The notes: generated by a model not told the origin, from the sequence alone. Positions 34,890-47,589 are shown, counted from the first letter of the stretch. The stretch is 64,000 nucleotides of DNA from Myotis daubentonii (GCF_963259705.1 NC_081848.1:51669408-51733407), one strand, 5' to 3'. Translations and numbers: made by a program.

Positions 34890-35500
34890 TGTCAATAAAA
34901 TTAAAAATACCCTCTTTGATCCAGCAAACCCACTCCTAGAAATCTACCCCATAGAAATAAAGTGGCCAGTATCTTGGACTAGATACATAAGGATCTTTAA
35001 TGCAGTGTTGCAGAAGTCCATAGGTAAGATGAATGCCCATCATAAGAAGATACGATATTTGGAATTTGCTTCAAAATATCTCAAGGGGGTGGAGACAATG
35101 AAGTGGATGGGTAAGGGAGAGGAGGGGCACGGAACCAAACCAAAGTAGACCCTGAATTGGTTGTCATGAAAACTGGTTAATGGGATCTATTATTCTAGTC
35201 TTTCTACATTTGCATATGCTTAAAAATTTCCACAATAAAAAAAAATTTAAATGAGCATCTATCAATAGAATGGTTGACTAAGCATTGGTATGTCCTTGCC
35301 ATAGAATACATGCAGCCATATAAAAGATGAATTGAAGCTATACCAACCTGTATATCTGGACTTGGAGGAAGTTCCATAAGGTGTTTTAAGCAAGAAAATC
35401 AGGCACATGTGTAATACTGATTTCATTCTTGTATAAGAAAGAACGAGCAAAAATGCTCTGCATTTTATGTATATATGTGGATTTGAATATGATTATATCT
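34890..35500 (+). repeat. Old L1 (L1M) 3' end
   Basis: Contains ccactcctagaaatctaccc, aatgagcatctatcaataga, gccatagaatacatgcagcc and the tgcatatgcttaaaaattt stretch, the usual features of L1M 3' regions. Non-coding. Confidence 0.7.
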
Positions 35501-37199
35501 GTTATAGGAATGTAGAATAAATACCAGATGGACCTGGGTTATGGGGCCACAGTAGTCATAGGGTTATGTGGATAAAAGAAGAGGAAGAAAGAGACAGAGG
35601 GAGTCAACTAAAAAAGAAAAGCCAACTAACAAATATACCATCTGCTCCCACTGACAGTGCATTGTGCCATTTTTTTGACTCTATTTTGCTGGTTCCTCTG
35701 CCTTCAGAATCACCTACAAACTCTTCACTAAAACATTCACTGCTCCTTGTCAGAGAAGGGCAGGAGGAACTTTGGCTTTCTTCCGTTAGTCCTCAAAAGC
35801 TCAAATCTCTGTCTCTTCTCTCAATCTTTGCCTGGGATCTGTGGCTAGAATTCCTGTGGTTGCCTTAAGAAAACCGTTTTCATTTTTAATGTTACAAAAT
35901 TTTGCTGTGTGCCTTCTACATTCTAGGACTGGGCTGCTCTTGCCTAAATTATATATGGCTCTTCTTGTGTCTGTCTCCCAGTAACTGGGGACCGGCCAGG
36001 GAGAAGTCTGTGTATGTAAGAAGACAGAGGAGACCTATGTGGCCAAAGAGTATTGAGACAATCACTAGATTCCAGTAGAGTTGGAACTATGGGAGGAGGT
36101 CTAGCTCAAAACCACCTCCAACCTGCAGTGTAAGGTTTGGCATTTGATGAGTGAGTTTGAAGTAGAAATTGGACATAGGGAAGTTGGCATCCAAAGAAAT
36201 TGACACAATGAACTCTTGGCCTATACAGTGCCCATTAATCTATTGCAACAGATTGCTACAATCATTAGCACATGTCAGCAAATATTTACACAAATGAACC
36301 TTAAGGGTTTCTTGATGGTTAAGGGAAGAAGGATTGAGATGACTAAAAAGGAGGTGATAATTGTGGGAGCTTTATTCTGGCAAAGACTTAAAGAGTGCTG
36401 GGCTCTCAAGAAGCCATTAACCTTTACAGAGGCATTGAGGATGTTTTCTCTGAAGGTGGAGAAGAGGGCAAGATGTTTGGGGTAGTGGGCCCTGGGTTTC
36501 TCAGGCAAAAAGGAGTGTGTGGGAAAACTTATTCTGAATGTGCCCCCCCCCCATCACCTTTGCTGGGCTGGGGGCATTCTCTGTTGGGAGGTCCACAGGC
36601 TTTTGGAAATGGGAGAGTGGGTGGTCTTTGGGGAGAAACAGAAGGATGGCCAGGAATTCCTGCAGGACCAGAAATGTCCTCACTTTTTTCTTCCTATCTA
36701 CCCTCTTCCTTGGCAATATCATCAAGGTAAAGATGGGGGAGTGTTTTCACCTATTTTGGTTTCAGGGACACCATCCTGTGGTGTCTTGTTCCATCATCAA
36801 GTACTGACTGGGCCCCTTGCCAGGTTCTGGTGGGGAGACTGGGGAAGTTCTGCTTGTTCTGGGAGCTCTTCATCTGCTTGCAGTACATCTTCTCTTAAGA
36901 TTTCAGGAATGAAAGCCTTTTGAATATATTTGCTTCTATAAAATGATAGAGACAAAATTCAAACTGATACACACAAAACTAATAAGATTTGTTATATGAA
37001 ATACTAAACAATTATTTTTCTTTATATACTTTCAAAAAGATTCACTTTAAAAGAGGTGTTTTTTGGGGGGGTTTTTTGTCTTAAAGTAAATTTGTCATTG
37101 CATTAAACTAGAAATGAATTTTGGGGAAAAAGAAAGTTCTGATTTCAAATAGAAATTCAAAGAGTAGTTGATGATGATGGTGATGATGATGATATAGTA
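35501..37199. other. Unassigned sequence with a short (TGATGG)n-like run
   Basis: No gene called. Several overlapping frames at 36395-36923 (up to 134 codons) lack domains. A GATGATGGT run lies at about 37168-37193. Confidence 0.35.
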
Positions 37200-37365
37200 A
37201 ACATGGCTAGAAAACTCTGTGAAATGGTGCTGTTATTATTCCCACTTTGTAGATGTAGAAAGGAAGGTGAAGTGACTTATCTTAGATCAAATTGGCTAGG
37301 TAAGTGGTGGAACCAAGATTCTAATTTCAACTTGCCTGATTCTGAGCCAAAATGCTTACTCATTT
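37200..37365 (-). repeat. MIR SINE
   Basis: Reverse MIR: ttattattcccactttgta, gaagtgacttatctta and aagtggtggaaccaagattc. Confidence 0.8.
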
Positions 37366-37531
37366 GTGATAAATTGTTTGGTATAATGTTATTTATATAA
37401 AGAAATATAAGGCAGGATACAAAATTATATATAGGGTACAATATCAATAGTGAAAAATATATACATAGGAAAAAAACTAGAAAGAAATATTGTCCCTGGA
37501 TCATAGATTCTGGGTGATTTTTATATTTTCA

Positions 37532-38183
37532 CTAGGGGCCCGGTGCACGAAATTCGTGCACTGGGTGTGGGGCGGGGGGGAGTGTCCCTCAGCCCAGCCT
37601 GCCCCCTCTCACATACTGGTAGCCCTCAGGCATTGACCCCCATCACCCTCCAATCGCAGGATCGGTCCCTTGCCTAGGCCTGACGCCTCTGGCTGAGGGG
37701 TCCGGCCCGGGCAGCGGGGACCCGCAGCTGCAGCGGCTCCATGATTGTGGGCTTCGCTTTAGGCCCAGGCAAGGGGCCCCTAGCTCCCAGGACTGCCAGC
37801 TTCGACGATGCCCAGCTCCCATCGCTGGCTCCACCCCTACTTCCTGCTATCACTGGCCAGGGCGGAAAAGGCACCTGATTCTCCAATCATGGCTGGGGGG
37901 CAGGGCATAGGGCCGCCTTTGCCCTGCCCCCCAGCTCTTAGCTCCCCCCTGGGTTTCCAATCACTGTCAGTGGCAGGGGGCTTCTTCCTGCTTTCCCTTT
38001 CACCTCCCTCCATTGTGCCTACATATGCAAATTAACCGCCATCTTGTTGGCAGTTAACTGCCAATCTTAGTTGGTAGTTAACTGCCAATCTTAGTTGGCA
38101 GTTAATTTGCATATAGCCCTGATTAGCCAATGAAAAGGGTAGCTCGTACGCCAATTACCATTTTTCTCTTTTATTAGTGTTGA
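37532..38183 (-). mobile_element. HeliBat-type Helitron
   Basis: The plus-strand start is CTAGGGGCCCGGTGCACG with hairpin gtgcacgaaattcgtgcac. It ends tctcttttattagtgttga (reverse complement TCAACACTAATAAAAG). Near the 5' terminus a 22-bp ttggcagttaactgccaatc-type unit is repeated about three times (38047-38107). Confidence 0.92.
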
Positions 38184-38300
38184 CTAGAGGCCCGATGCAC
38201 GAAACTCATGCAAGAGTAGGCCTTCCTTCCCCCGGCTGCCAGCACCGGCTTTCCTCCAGCTGCCAGCAGGCACCTGGAACCCGGGAGTAGTCAGAAAGCA
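38184..38300 (-). mobile_element. Truncated HeliBat abutting the previous Helitron
   Basis: Begins CTAGAGGCCCGATGCACG with a hairpin-like tail directly after the preceding element's last base, then runs for only about 115 bp. It is the 3' end of a second Helitron in the same orientation. Confidence 0.75.
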
Positions 38301-39894
38301 GTAAAAATAGGATTAACAAATCCTGGTTTCCCAATATGCCCTCTGGGAATGTGGACAGTGCTTTATGGGTACTTTAAAAAATGCAGAGTACTGAGAATTT
38401 CATCTCCTATGTTCTAGGTATTTTAATTCTAAGAAGGTATTCTAACTCTACATTTGATTTTTTTTAACATCCTGGTTAATATGTGAGCTCATATTGAATT
38501 TATGTTAAGTAAAAACCTAGGCTTTTTCCACATGTACTGCTGAAAAAACAAGATTCCCCTATGCTCTTCTTCTTCACATTTATTACATTTAAAATGTTTT
38601 TCTTGTTATATACAACCTTATTAGTTGTGGTACAAAATACAATTCCACTTAAAAAAATTTTGAATCTTAATTTCTTTAGCATTTAAAATAGCTGCATGTG
38701 TAGTGATTTTAAAATAGCTGCATACTTAATGATTTTTAACTTTCTACATAGTCATCAAAGTCAGCAATTAAAATACAGAACGGGGGCTAACACTGAGTCA
38801 TGTGGAGGTTGCTTGATCCTCCCCCATGTGGGACAGTAATTTACATATCAGCTTTCTTTTTTGTGTAATAAGTCAACAGTAATGAGCTCTTCTAAGTGTA
38901 TTATCATCCAATCCATATTTATTTCCAGATATTTCCATAATAATCTCAAAATATTCGGAGAGTTCTTTCAAATGTGTTGTTGAAATCAACGTAAACCATC
39001 TGTACAGTATCCACTTATTCGCCAATCTCTTAACCTGCTTAGAAAAGGAAATTATTACACCCATAACATAAATTCTTCATTTACTCAACAAGATGTATTG
39101 AGGGCCTCCTATGCGACACATTGTGCAGACCCTGGGGATAGAAGAGTGAAGCTTGCAGTGGGGTAAGGTGTCGGCAGGAGATCCAGTTGGGAACTGGATT
39201 CCCCACAGAGACAGGTGTCAGGATGAGGTCTCCGCCCCAGGGTTCCAAGCCTGGAGCTTCCTGACCCAGAGGCAGCTAGTAGCTGTCTTTCTCCCAGTGC
39301 TCCCACTGGTTGAAAGCTTCCTCCCAACCTACCTCTGCGTCTGCATCCATAACACTTCTTCTGGGTAGGCAGGCATGCTGAAGGCTCTCCTTTCTACTCA
39401 GGATCCACATCGCCCTCTCCTCCAGGCCCCTGTTGCTCAGTCCGTGTCTAGGAGACTGGCAGCTTCCGTGGCAGCCTACATGGCACTTTGTCGCAGGAAG
39501 CATATAATTAACGTTGTTTATCTGAAGGAAGGAAAAGCACTTGGGCTTCTATGAAGTTCTATGAATCTGCTTCCTGAGAGACCAGGGTACAAATCTTTCC
39601 CTTCCCAGCATGTACCTCCACGGTGGGCACAAAAACTAAGCCTTCCCCAAGCCTTTCCCTTCCTGGTTAATTGGCTACCCATCCAGTTTATCAGGGAAAG
39701 AAAAGTGACAGTGGAGACATCCTTGATTTTTCTCTTTTTAGTACCTGCCGCATTCAATTCTCCAACATTCTCCCCATTCTCCCTCCAAATATCCTGAGCC
39801 TGATTATTTCTTAACATTCCTCTTGCTGCCAGCATCCTTTCTCTCTTAGTCTCTGTAACAGCCTCCATCGTGGTCTCCCCACTTTCACTTCCCC
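38301..39894. other. Unassigned sequence
   Basis: No gene called. The 39080-39140 segment (tcatttactcaacaagatgt, accctggggataga) looks like an L2 or MIR edge. Confidence 0.35.
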
Positions 39895-40045
39895 CCAACG
39901 CCTCCATTCTCTGCTCAGCAGCCAGAGCGGCCCTTTACAAACATCGACTAGCTCAGAGCCTCTGCTGCTCAAACTCTCCACTACTTCCCTGAAACCCTTA
40001 GAATGAAATCTCAACTCCTTTGTATGGTATAATTTATTTGGGGTC
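39895..40045 (+). repeat. L2 LINE fragment
   Basis: L2-like order: cagcagccagagcggccctt, ctctccactacttccctgaa and ttagaatgaaatctcaactc. Confidence 0.65.
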
Positions 40046-40394
40046 ATTTCAGGAGGAAAAAGTTGTGCCATTTCATTTCATGTCACAAATGCCACTGAAC
40101 TTAAGAACAGCAGAGGACGATGTGTTCCATGAGCTGCACTAACTGGGAGATGGGGCTAGTTTTCCTGTCGCCTGAATCTGATGAGAGGGTGGTGATATAT
40201 CCCTGGTGTTTGGACCTTCAGCTAGGTGGCACACACAGCAACCCCCTGCTTGCACATCCCCTTTCCTGAGGCTGAGATACCTTTTGGATGCCCGGGCTGC
40301 TGACTTGACTGGGATCTCACTGTGAGCTGACAATGGGGTTTGGCTGAGAAATGGGTTTTACTTGCATTGGATGGTCCCTAGAGCTGAGTGGCTT
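40046..40394. other. Unassigned sequence
   Basis: No gene or named repeat recognised. Confidence 0.35.
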
Positions 40395-40670
40395 AAAACA
40401 GTAGAAATTTTTGTCTCACAGTTGAAGAGTCTGAAAGGGAAAGGTCAAAGTGTCAGCAGTTTTCTTCTGAGGCAGTGGGGAAACCTGTTCCCTGCCTCTT
40501 ACCTTGCTGCTGGTGTTGGCTGGCAATGTTTGGCAATTTTTGGTTTACATTTGACCATGCATCATCCAGGTCTCTGCCTTCATGTTACCTGGTGGGGTCT
40601 CTGTGTAGCGGTGCCTCCAAATTCCCCCTTTTTGTAAGGACACTGGTCATTTTAATGATAAGAATCATTC
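40395..40670 (+). repeat. Old repeat, MaLR/LTR-like
   Basis: The tggcttaaaacagtagaaat, tgtctcacagttgaagag and tgtaaggacactggtcat segments match a common mammalian repeat that I take for a MaLR-type LTR. The family is not certain. Confidence 0.45.
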
Positions 40671-40974
40671 ATACTCTTTTCTGTCCACTGGCTCTCATAC
40701 ATGAGAGAAAGAGAACCCACAGGATGCACCAGACAGGACACCCAGTAATCCTTTTTTTCTTTTTTTTTTAATTTCAAAGCATTTCAACAACTTTTCTTGA
40801 CAGAAGCTAATCTTGAACAACAAAACCTTGCTTTTTGCCACTTTCCAAACAAAGAAATCGTCAGCAAAACTAAACTCATAAAGCTCCCATTTATGAAGCT
40901 GTTAAAAATAAATGTCAAAATCAGGCCAGCATCTCAAGTGAAGGAATAAAAATAATAATTAAAAAGGTGGGGAT
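40671..40974. other. Unassigned, T-rich start at 40748
   Basis: An interrupted poly-T (40751-40770) followed by AT-rich sequence could be the 3' end of a minus-strand retrocopy, with attaaa just before the tail. I do not recognise a parent gene, so it is not called. Confidence 0.25.
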
Positions 40975-41190
40975 GCCTGGCCACTGTAGCTTAGTGGTTG
41001 AGTGTCGACCTATGAACCAGGAAGTCACAGCTCCATTCCCAGTCAGGACATATGCCTGGGTTGTGGGCTTGATCCCTAGAGTGGGACGTGCAGGAGGCAG
41101 CTGATCAATGATTCCCTCTCATCATTGATGTTTCTATCTCACTCCCCCTCTCCCTTCCTCTCTGAAATAAAAAAATTATTTTTTAATAAA
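40975..41190 (+). mobile_element. Ves-related SINE, older subtype
   Basis: The head reads gcctggccactgtagcttag, diverged from the usual Ves head. The body (gcaggaggcagctgatcaat, atcattgatgtttctatctc) is standard. Flanking gtggggat and gtggggac are probable target duplications. Confidence 0.88.
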
Positions 41191-41379
41191 TGTGGGGACA
41201 TATTGAGAAAAAAACAACTCTATAGACATCTGTTGATGTCAGAATCCCTGCTGGTAGTCAACTTCTCTTTTAAAAAACCACAGCAAAAAGACAGACTTAC
41301 TCCTCGTCATCTCATGAATCTCGCCCACTCCCATGCTCTTGAAGTGAGTATCAGCCCATGAAGAAGAACCTTGTCTTTG

Positions 41380-41550
41380 CTCCCCTCTAGGACTTCCTCT
41401 GGCCTAACTCTTTCCACACTGTAACTTAAGAGTTTAAGTCTGTCTTCTTCCTGTAGCTGCGAGTTCCAGGAAGGCAGATGCTGTGTCGTGCGCATTTCTG
41501 TATCCACTGCATCTGGCTTAATGTCCTGCAAACCTCTTTTTATTGAATCG
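41380..41550 (+). repeat. L2 LINE 3' fragment
   Basis: The gttccaggaaggcagatgct and cactgcatctggcttaatg stretches correspond to the L2 terminal region. Confidence 0.6.
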
Positions 41551-41989
41551 AGTTGAATTGAACTGAACTAAATTCCTCTTTTAGGTCCCAGCCTGTAAGA
41601 ATCAGTTGCACTGCTAAAGTGGCCCAGCCCTTTAGCTTCGTTGCAAACTCAGCTTTCTTTCAATTACTAACTATCACTTAACAGGCCATTATATAACACA
41701 GCTCAACCAGAGAAGGGTCAGTTGTTCCCCTTTGACTACACTGCCGCGTTTAAGTTTGGAAAGCCACAGAGGTACCATTTAGTGGAACAAAGGCCTGCAC
41801 AATTAATCTTATTTCCAACTACTAATTACTTATTAGTGCTAAATAACAATCCTCTCTTCTCCTTTGGTATAAGTGGGTATTGGATCTTTAGTGCCTCTAT
41901 AGAGGTCACCCTTCCCATCACAGAGGCTGAAAACTTTGTGGGAAAGAAACCCACGAATGGATGGGGTAGAGTCCTTATAGTCTAATAAT
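41551..41989. other. Unassigned; AT-rich with TAAT motifs
   Basis: No gene or named repeat. Position 41800-41850 is dense in TAAT-type homeodomain core motifs (aattaatc, actaattacttattag). Such motifs are common by chance in AT-rich DNA. Confidence 0.3.
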
Positions 41990-42185
41990 GTTAATAATTG
42001 CCAACAGTTGCAAAGTACTTCGTGGTTTGCAAAGTACTACTCATACACATCCTCTTGTTAATTCCTACAGTCTTTCTGTGAGAGGTAGATCATCATTCCC
42101 ATTTTGAACAGGAGGATAATGTAAGTCAAGGAGGTGAAGCTAATTGGATAGAGACAGGGTCTAGCCCAGATCATCCAACTCCAGA
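41990..42185 (-). repeat. MIR SINE
   Basis: Reverse MIR order: caaagtactactcatacaca, tcattcccattttgaacag and gacagggtctagcccagat. Confidence 0.7.
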
Positions 42186-42384
42186 ACAAATTATCTTACC
42201 CCTACCTCACTGTTCTCTGAGGAGGATGAAAACAGAGATACTTAGAGTCATGGACACTCAAGGTAAAAATGTATCTGATAAGCTCTTTATTTTGGATACT
42301 GTTGAGTGAAAAAAAAGTCCATGGGATATTCTCCTTATCTAATGTTCTTTTCATGTTATCTACGGAAAAACAAAATGGGAAAGA

Positions 42385-42610
42385 ACACAAGTTCTGAAAT
42401 CAGATAGTCAGGTAGGCTCACTCCACATTTATTAGCTGTATGCCCTTGGACAAGTCCCTTAATCACTCTTTGCCTCAGTTTCTTCCTCTGTGGAATAGGG
42501 ATGGTAAGCAGTTTCCATATTGAAGGATTTGTAAGATCTCAATGAGTTAACACGTATAGTGCATTTAAAACACCTTACATATAATAACCCAGCAAATGTC
42601 AGTTGACATT
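42385..42610 (+). repeat. MIR SINE
   Basis: Near-complete: agctgtatgcccttggacaa, gcctcagtttcttcctctgt, gatctcaatgagttaacac and cagcaaatgtcagttgac. Confidence 0.88.
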
Positions 42611-43499
42611 AGATATTGCCCTTATACCAAATAAGCAATATGATAGAAATTACAATAACACAATAAGAATGACTTATTCACATATATGACATTTCTTCCA
42701 TAAATCCCCCAACCATCAAGCATCAGTTAATATAAACACATTTAAATAAAGTAAATGAGTAGAAATATTTACAATTTCTGTTGTAGAGAATGGAGAGGTG
42801 GCATACTTGACTAGAACCTTAATATGTCCCAATAACAGAACTGGGACTAAAGGTAAAAGACCCTTTTCTTCATGAATGTTTTTAAGAAAATTTAAAAATA
42901 ATATCCTCCTGTATTGCCCTCAAAGGGAAGCTGTGGTATCCATTTATCATTTGTATCTTGTAATCCTCCCCCTTATCTCCAGCTAGAGACCATATGTCAG
43001 GGTGTACACGTGTTTTAACTCAGCCAGATGGGCGAGGCATACGGGTGGTAATCACTTCCCTCCCTCAACAATGCCCCATTTTTTCATTTGTCCAGCAATC
43101 ATGGATTAAAGATGAGTCTTGTCTCCCCAACAGGTGGTACCTGTGATCACATGACCATATCAGATCAACCTCCAAAATCAGGCAGATAAACAGTCTACCC
43201 AGCATATCTAGTCTAAATGTTCATCAGCTGTGTGTGCAAGGGGGTAGGGCAGGTGTGGTCTTTACCCTCTGTCCTTTGACTTGGTATTTCTGTGTCTGGT
43301 ATCTGTTGACAGAGTCGATGAGACAGTTCTAAGTGGCCCCATTCTGGAACGTCAACCTAAATTAGATCATGATAGGTCTGACATTCAAGGATTTGTCTGT
43401 TTCCAAGTGGAACAATGACATGGTCCCATTGCTCCTCATTACTTTCATGGAGGCACTTGGCACTCAGCAGTGTGATTGGGTGCTTATTATGGCAGGCAT
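42611..43499. other. Unassigned sequence
   Basis: No gene or named repeat recognised. Confidence 0.35.
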
Positions 43500-43770
43500 T
43501 TTAAATATAATTTCAATTTCAACATTATTTGTCATAGAAAAAAAGTAAAAACAAATTGAGAGAGTTAGATAACAGGTAAATGAGAATATATCTTGATGGA
43601 ATAGTAGTTAGCCATTAAAATAAAAAGTGCCTAGTAACACTACAGTGTTTGCCTTTGGCTGGTGATCTTTCTACTTTGTTTATATATTCAATATTTTAAA
43701 AAATAATGAGTATATATTTTCTTTATACTTAAAAGCTGTATTTTTAATATAAAATATTTTTAAATTCAGA
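43500..43770 (+). repeat. Old L1 (L1M) 3' end
   Basis: Features aataacaggtaaatgaga-like and gatggaatagtagttagcca segments, then an AT-rich end, as in L1M 3' regions. Confidence 0.6.
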
Positions 43771-44774
43771 AAACATTTTGAGTGCTAACCATATGCTATG
43801 TGATATGCTAGGAAAATTTCAGACTGATAGAACTGGAGGGCTTATGTTTTCCAAGGATAATATCAATGATTGACAATGAACCCTTTGCAGAAGTTGAGGG
43901 AAATCATCAGGACTCAAAGAGAAGAATAAGCCAAAGATATGGTCAGGCCATTCATAAAAGAAGAAATAATCCTCAAATTCACAGAGGGGAAAAATTTCCA
44001 TCTTTAGTAACCTGAGATGCCAATTTTAAGAGACTAGAGGTACCATTTTTTTTTTCATTTCTAAGTTACTGGAAATGCCAAGCAGTGCTATCACATGATG
44101 CTATACAGAGCAGGTGCAGCTGGTTCCCACGGAAACCGAGGATGGCGGTGTCAACTGAAACACATGTCTACACTTCAGAGCCTCTTCAGATTTCCACAAA
44201 TATTTACTAAATGCCCCTTTATTCTTTGTCATGGAATAGAATTTGCACCCACTATCATTCCAATCATTAACTAAATAAATGTATCTGATCTCCAGTCCAG
44301 CAAGTTGACTTTCCGTATTCCACATGCTTCCTGTCACAAACTTGATGCAATGATTCAATTTGGAATGATGTCAAGAGAGTCTGGTATCTTTAATTTCCTC
44401 TATTTGTCATCAAATCTACAGCAGGCAGGAAGGTGGTCAGAGAATTCCGTCAAAAATGCCCTACCATAATCTGGGGACTAGGCACACACGTCATGGTGAC
44501 TAAAGTTGTCAGTTAAACATTGCCCAATACCTCCTTTGAAATTCTTGCAAAACTGGAAAGCCCCAGTTTCTGTGAAGAAATTAAAAGTAGTGATAGAGGC
44601 ATCTTTCAGCCAAAGCACTTAAGAAAGTCATTTCTGGAATTTGGGCTTTCCTCTTGGAAGATGATTTGAGACATTTTTCAAATAACTTTGTAAATTCTGC
44701 CCTCTACTGTTCATCATTGTAAATGCAGCTGATAGCCATAGATTTCTTTTGTTGCACAGGAGATCCTATAATAT
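43771..44774. other. Unassigned sequence
   Basis: No gene or named repeat recognised. Confidence 0.35.
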
Positions 44775-44995
44775 GTTTTTATTGAGTAGCTTCAAATTTG
44801 ACAGGCAATGAGTAGATGCTTTACATGCTTGACCCATTGAATACTTACTACTACAGCCGTGTGAGATAAGTAAATTACTATTATTCTTATTTCACATTCA
44901 AGGGAAAATGCTCAGAGAGGTTATGTATCCTTGCTGAGGACACACAGCTGATAAGAAAAGTTCCTGAATTGTAACTCTGGTCTATGGAATGCTAA
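44775..44995 (-). repeat. MIR SINE
   Basis: Reverse MIR: gtagatgctttacatgct, tattattcttatttcacatt and gaggacacacagctgataag. Confidence 0.82.
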
Positions 44996-45710
44996 ACCTC
45001 ATGTGTTGTTGTTTTTTAAATGTCACATTGCCTCCAACTTGGTTATAATCTTACAATTTATTAAGCAGATAGATACGTCCATATACTTACTGATATCCAT
45101 GATCATTTCAGAGAGCCATTTCAGACATATTCAAACACAAAATTGATCACAACCCATACTAAGGAGAAGACAACCATTCAAATGCTAACTCCAGGAAGTG
45201 TTCAAATGATGTGAACGTGCTTTCTAGTCACATATACTTCTCCCTGGTCAAGTGCACGGTCAGGCCACAGCATCTAAGGGCTCCCAACGAAATGCATTTC
45301 AGGGCTGGTGCCATTTCTGAGGATTATATGGTTCCACAGGGTGTGGATGCTTAAGTACGGGGAACTGGTATTGCTGGAGGAGTTCAGCACAGCAGCGGAA
45401 GACCAACACCAAGCAATCTCACTCCAGGCGATTTGTTTCTAGCTACTGCTAGATTGTCAAAGGAGAACCGGAGACATCTGACAGTGACTTCCAGGCCACC
45501 GCTCTGCACAGGGAGGGGATAACCATTTGACTGATGTGTGCCTGCCACTGAGCGTCCAGTGGGTTCCCCAAATTATGTACTCCAGTCCCACTGGGCTGCC
45601 AAACAGAGCAGCGGGGAGGTTTCCTCAAAAGGGAAGGGGAGAGAGAAGAGCAGGGGCAGCTTTTATGCAATGTAGGAACTACAAGGTTCCTGCTTTGCAT
45701 TGGTGTAAAA
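44996..45710. other. Unassigned sequence
   Basis: No gene or named repeat recognised. Confidence 0.35.
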
Positions 45711-45906
45711 TGGGGACCTTTTATTTGCCAAGGGCCATTTGAATATTTATAACATCATTCATGGGCCACACAAAATTACCAACTTAAAAATTAACCTGCT
45801 ATATTTGGCCAAACATTTGATTAACTCACCCCTACTGCCTTGGCAGGGCGAGACCGGATGATTTCACAGTCCTTATACCGCCCATAGGCCGATGTTCCCC
45901 ACCCCT
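45711..45906 (+). mobile_element. Non-autonomous hAT MITE
   Basis: Starts tggggaccttttatttgcc (the first few terminal bases are lost) and ends gatgttccccacccctg, an inverted match. The interior (aagggccatttgaatattta, ttggcagggcgagaccggat) is a bat-type hAT MITE. A clean target duplication is not visible. Confidence 0.65.
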
Positions 45907-46324
45907 GGTTAAAAGAGCACATGGACTACATGTGTTCACCTAGTAAAGAAGGACATCTCATTGTCTTTGGTACGTCTAGGCCTGAATGAATAAGGGAAGG
46001 AGGAGGGTCCCAGGACCCGGAGACAATAGCTGCAGAAAAGGCACATTGGACTGGAGCTCTGCAGCGCAGGGACATAGCCAGTTCATGTTTGTTTGTTTGC
46101 TAAACTTCTTCCTGTTTGGTTCTGCTCAGGGAAGCCTCCACTTTTATAGCCTGCTATGTCTGTTAAGGTGTGTCCCTAAAAAAGACAGTTTTCACCATTC
46201 ATGAATTTCTGCCATCTTTGTAGGTTAACAAGCTCAAACTGCAGCAATATTTCTTTTTCTTTCCATGACAGGTATAAAGTTCTTAACACGATGACTAGCA
46301 CATAATAAATATCTAATAAGGAAG
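45907..46324. other. Unassigned sequence
   Basis: No gene or named repeat recognised. Confidence 0.35.
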
Positions 46325-47090
46325 GAAGACTTGATATCAGGAAACTGGAAAAATAAGACTAAAGATCTGGAGCCAGGTGCAGCCACCATGGAAACAATAA
46401 GTGAAATAAGTCAGACAAAGATAACTACTGTGTACACTCATATATGGGCTCTAAAACAAGCAAGCAAACAAAAAACACACCAAACTCATAGAAAAAAAGA
46501 TCAGACTTGTGATTACCAGAGGTGGGGAAAGGAGGAATTAGAGCAATGGTTCTCAACCTTCCTAATGCCGTGACCCTTTAATATAGTTCCTCATGTTGTA
46601 GTGACCCCCAATTTCATTGTTACAACTTGAACTTAATTAAAGCATAGTGATTAATCACAAAAGCAATATGTAATTATATATGTGTTTTCTGATGGTCTTA
46701 GGCGACTGATGTGAAAGGGTTGGTCGACCCCCGAAGGGGTTATGACCCACAGGTCGAGAACCGCTGAATTAGAGAAAGATGGTCCAAAGGTACAAACCGC
46801 AGTTACAGGCTAAGGACCAGGGATGTGATGTACCACACAAAGACTATAGCTAACACTGCTGTATGGTACATGTTGTTAGAGAGTAACTCCTGAGTTCTCA
46901 TCACAAGAATTTTCTTTCTTTTTCTTTTAATTGTATCTACATGAGAAGATGGTTGTTAGCTGAACCTATTGCTATCATTTCACAATATATGTAAATCAAA
47001 CCATCATGCTATACTTCAACTTATATAGCGATGAATGTTGATTATTTCTCAATAAAATAAATAAATAAATAAATAAAAAGAAGAAGAAAA
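46325..47090 (+). repeat. L1 3' end split by a SPIN element
   Basis: L1 3' features: agtgaaataagtcagacaaa, gattaccagaggtggggaaa, actatagctaacactgctgt, ttctcatcacaagaatttt and a final aataaataaataaataaata tail. SPIN (46544-46766) interrupts it. Confidence 0.85.
46544..46766 (-). mobile_element. SPIN hAT transposon, non-autonomous
   Basis: Ends CAATGGTTCTCAACCTTCC and GGTCGAGAACCGCTG. Contains tgattaatcacaaaagcaat, ctgatggtcttaggcgact and gggttggtcgacccc, as in SPIN (Space Invader) MITEs. The 8-bp target duplication AATTAGAG is perfect (46536-46543 and 46767-46774). SPIN is established as horizontally transferred among several vertebrates, including vesper bats. 223 bp, no transposase. Confidence 0.95.
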
Positions 47091-47589
47091 GATCTGACGC
47101 TTAAGAATGGAAGGAACCAGGCTTTAAAGGGGAGTGGCTAGTAAGCAATATTACTAGTCTCCACCACCCCTGAAATCCAGGAAAAAGTAAAAAGTGACTC
47201 CATTTGTCCCTCTTCCTGTGGTGACTGGGGGAGAGGAGGTCTCAGGAACTGTGTGACTCTGCGGCTAGTGCTTAAAACTGCCTGAACCTGGAAAGGCACA
47301 TTCTATGTGCATTACTTTGCATGCACAGTGTGTGTAAGCAGCAGCGTTCCACATCTCCCCCTGCCCAGCCCTTCCTGTTTTCAGGCTTGATTGGCTAAAC
47401 TGGGGAAAAGACTCTGGGAGGGATTTGCTAGTGCACACCAGCATCCAGAGTCCCCTCTGCCTCCAGAGCCTGCGCCTAAACTATGCTTCCCTTGCAGTTA
47501 AGTGGCGACTTGTGACTTGGGCTCTGGACAATGGAATACAAGCAGAAGTGATGGAGACCACTTACACATCTGACCCATAAAAACGCCCC
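47091..47589. other. Unassigned, probably old repeat DNA
   Basis: 47465-47590 (gcttcccttgcagttaagtg, aatggaatacaagcagaagt) resembles a common old mammalian repeat that I cannot name. No gene seen. Confidence 0.35.

Noticed and set aside
40748..40974. Possible minus-strand processed pseudogene with poly-T start
   Set aside because: No parent gene, coding frame or target duplication could be recognised.
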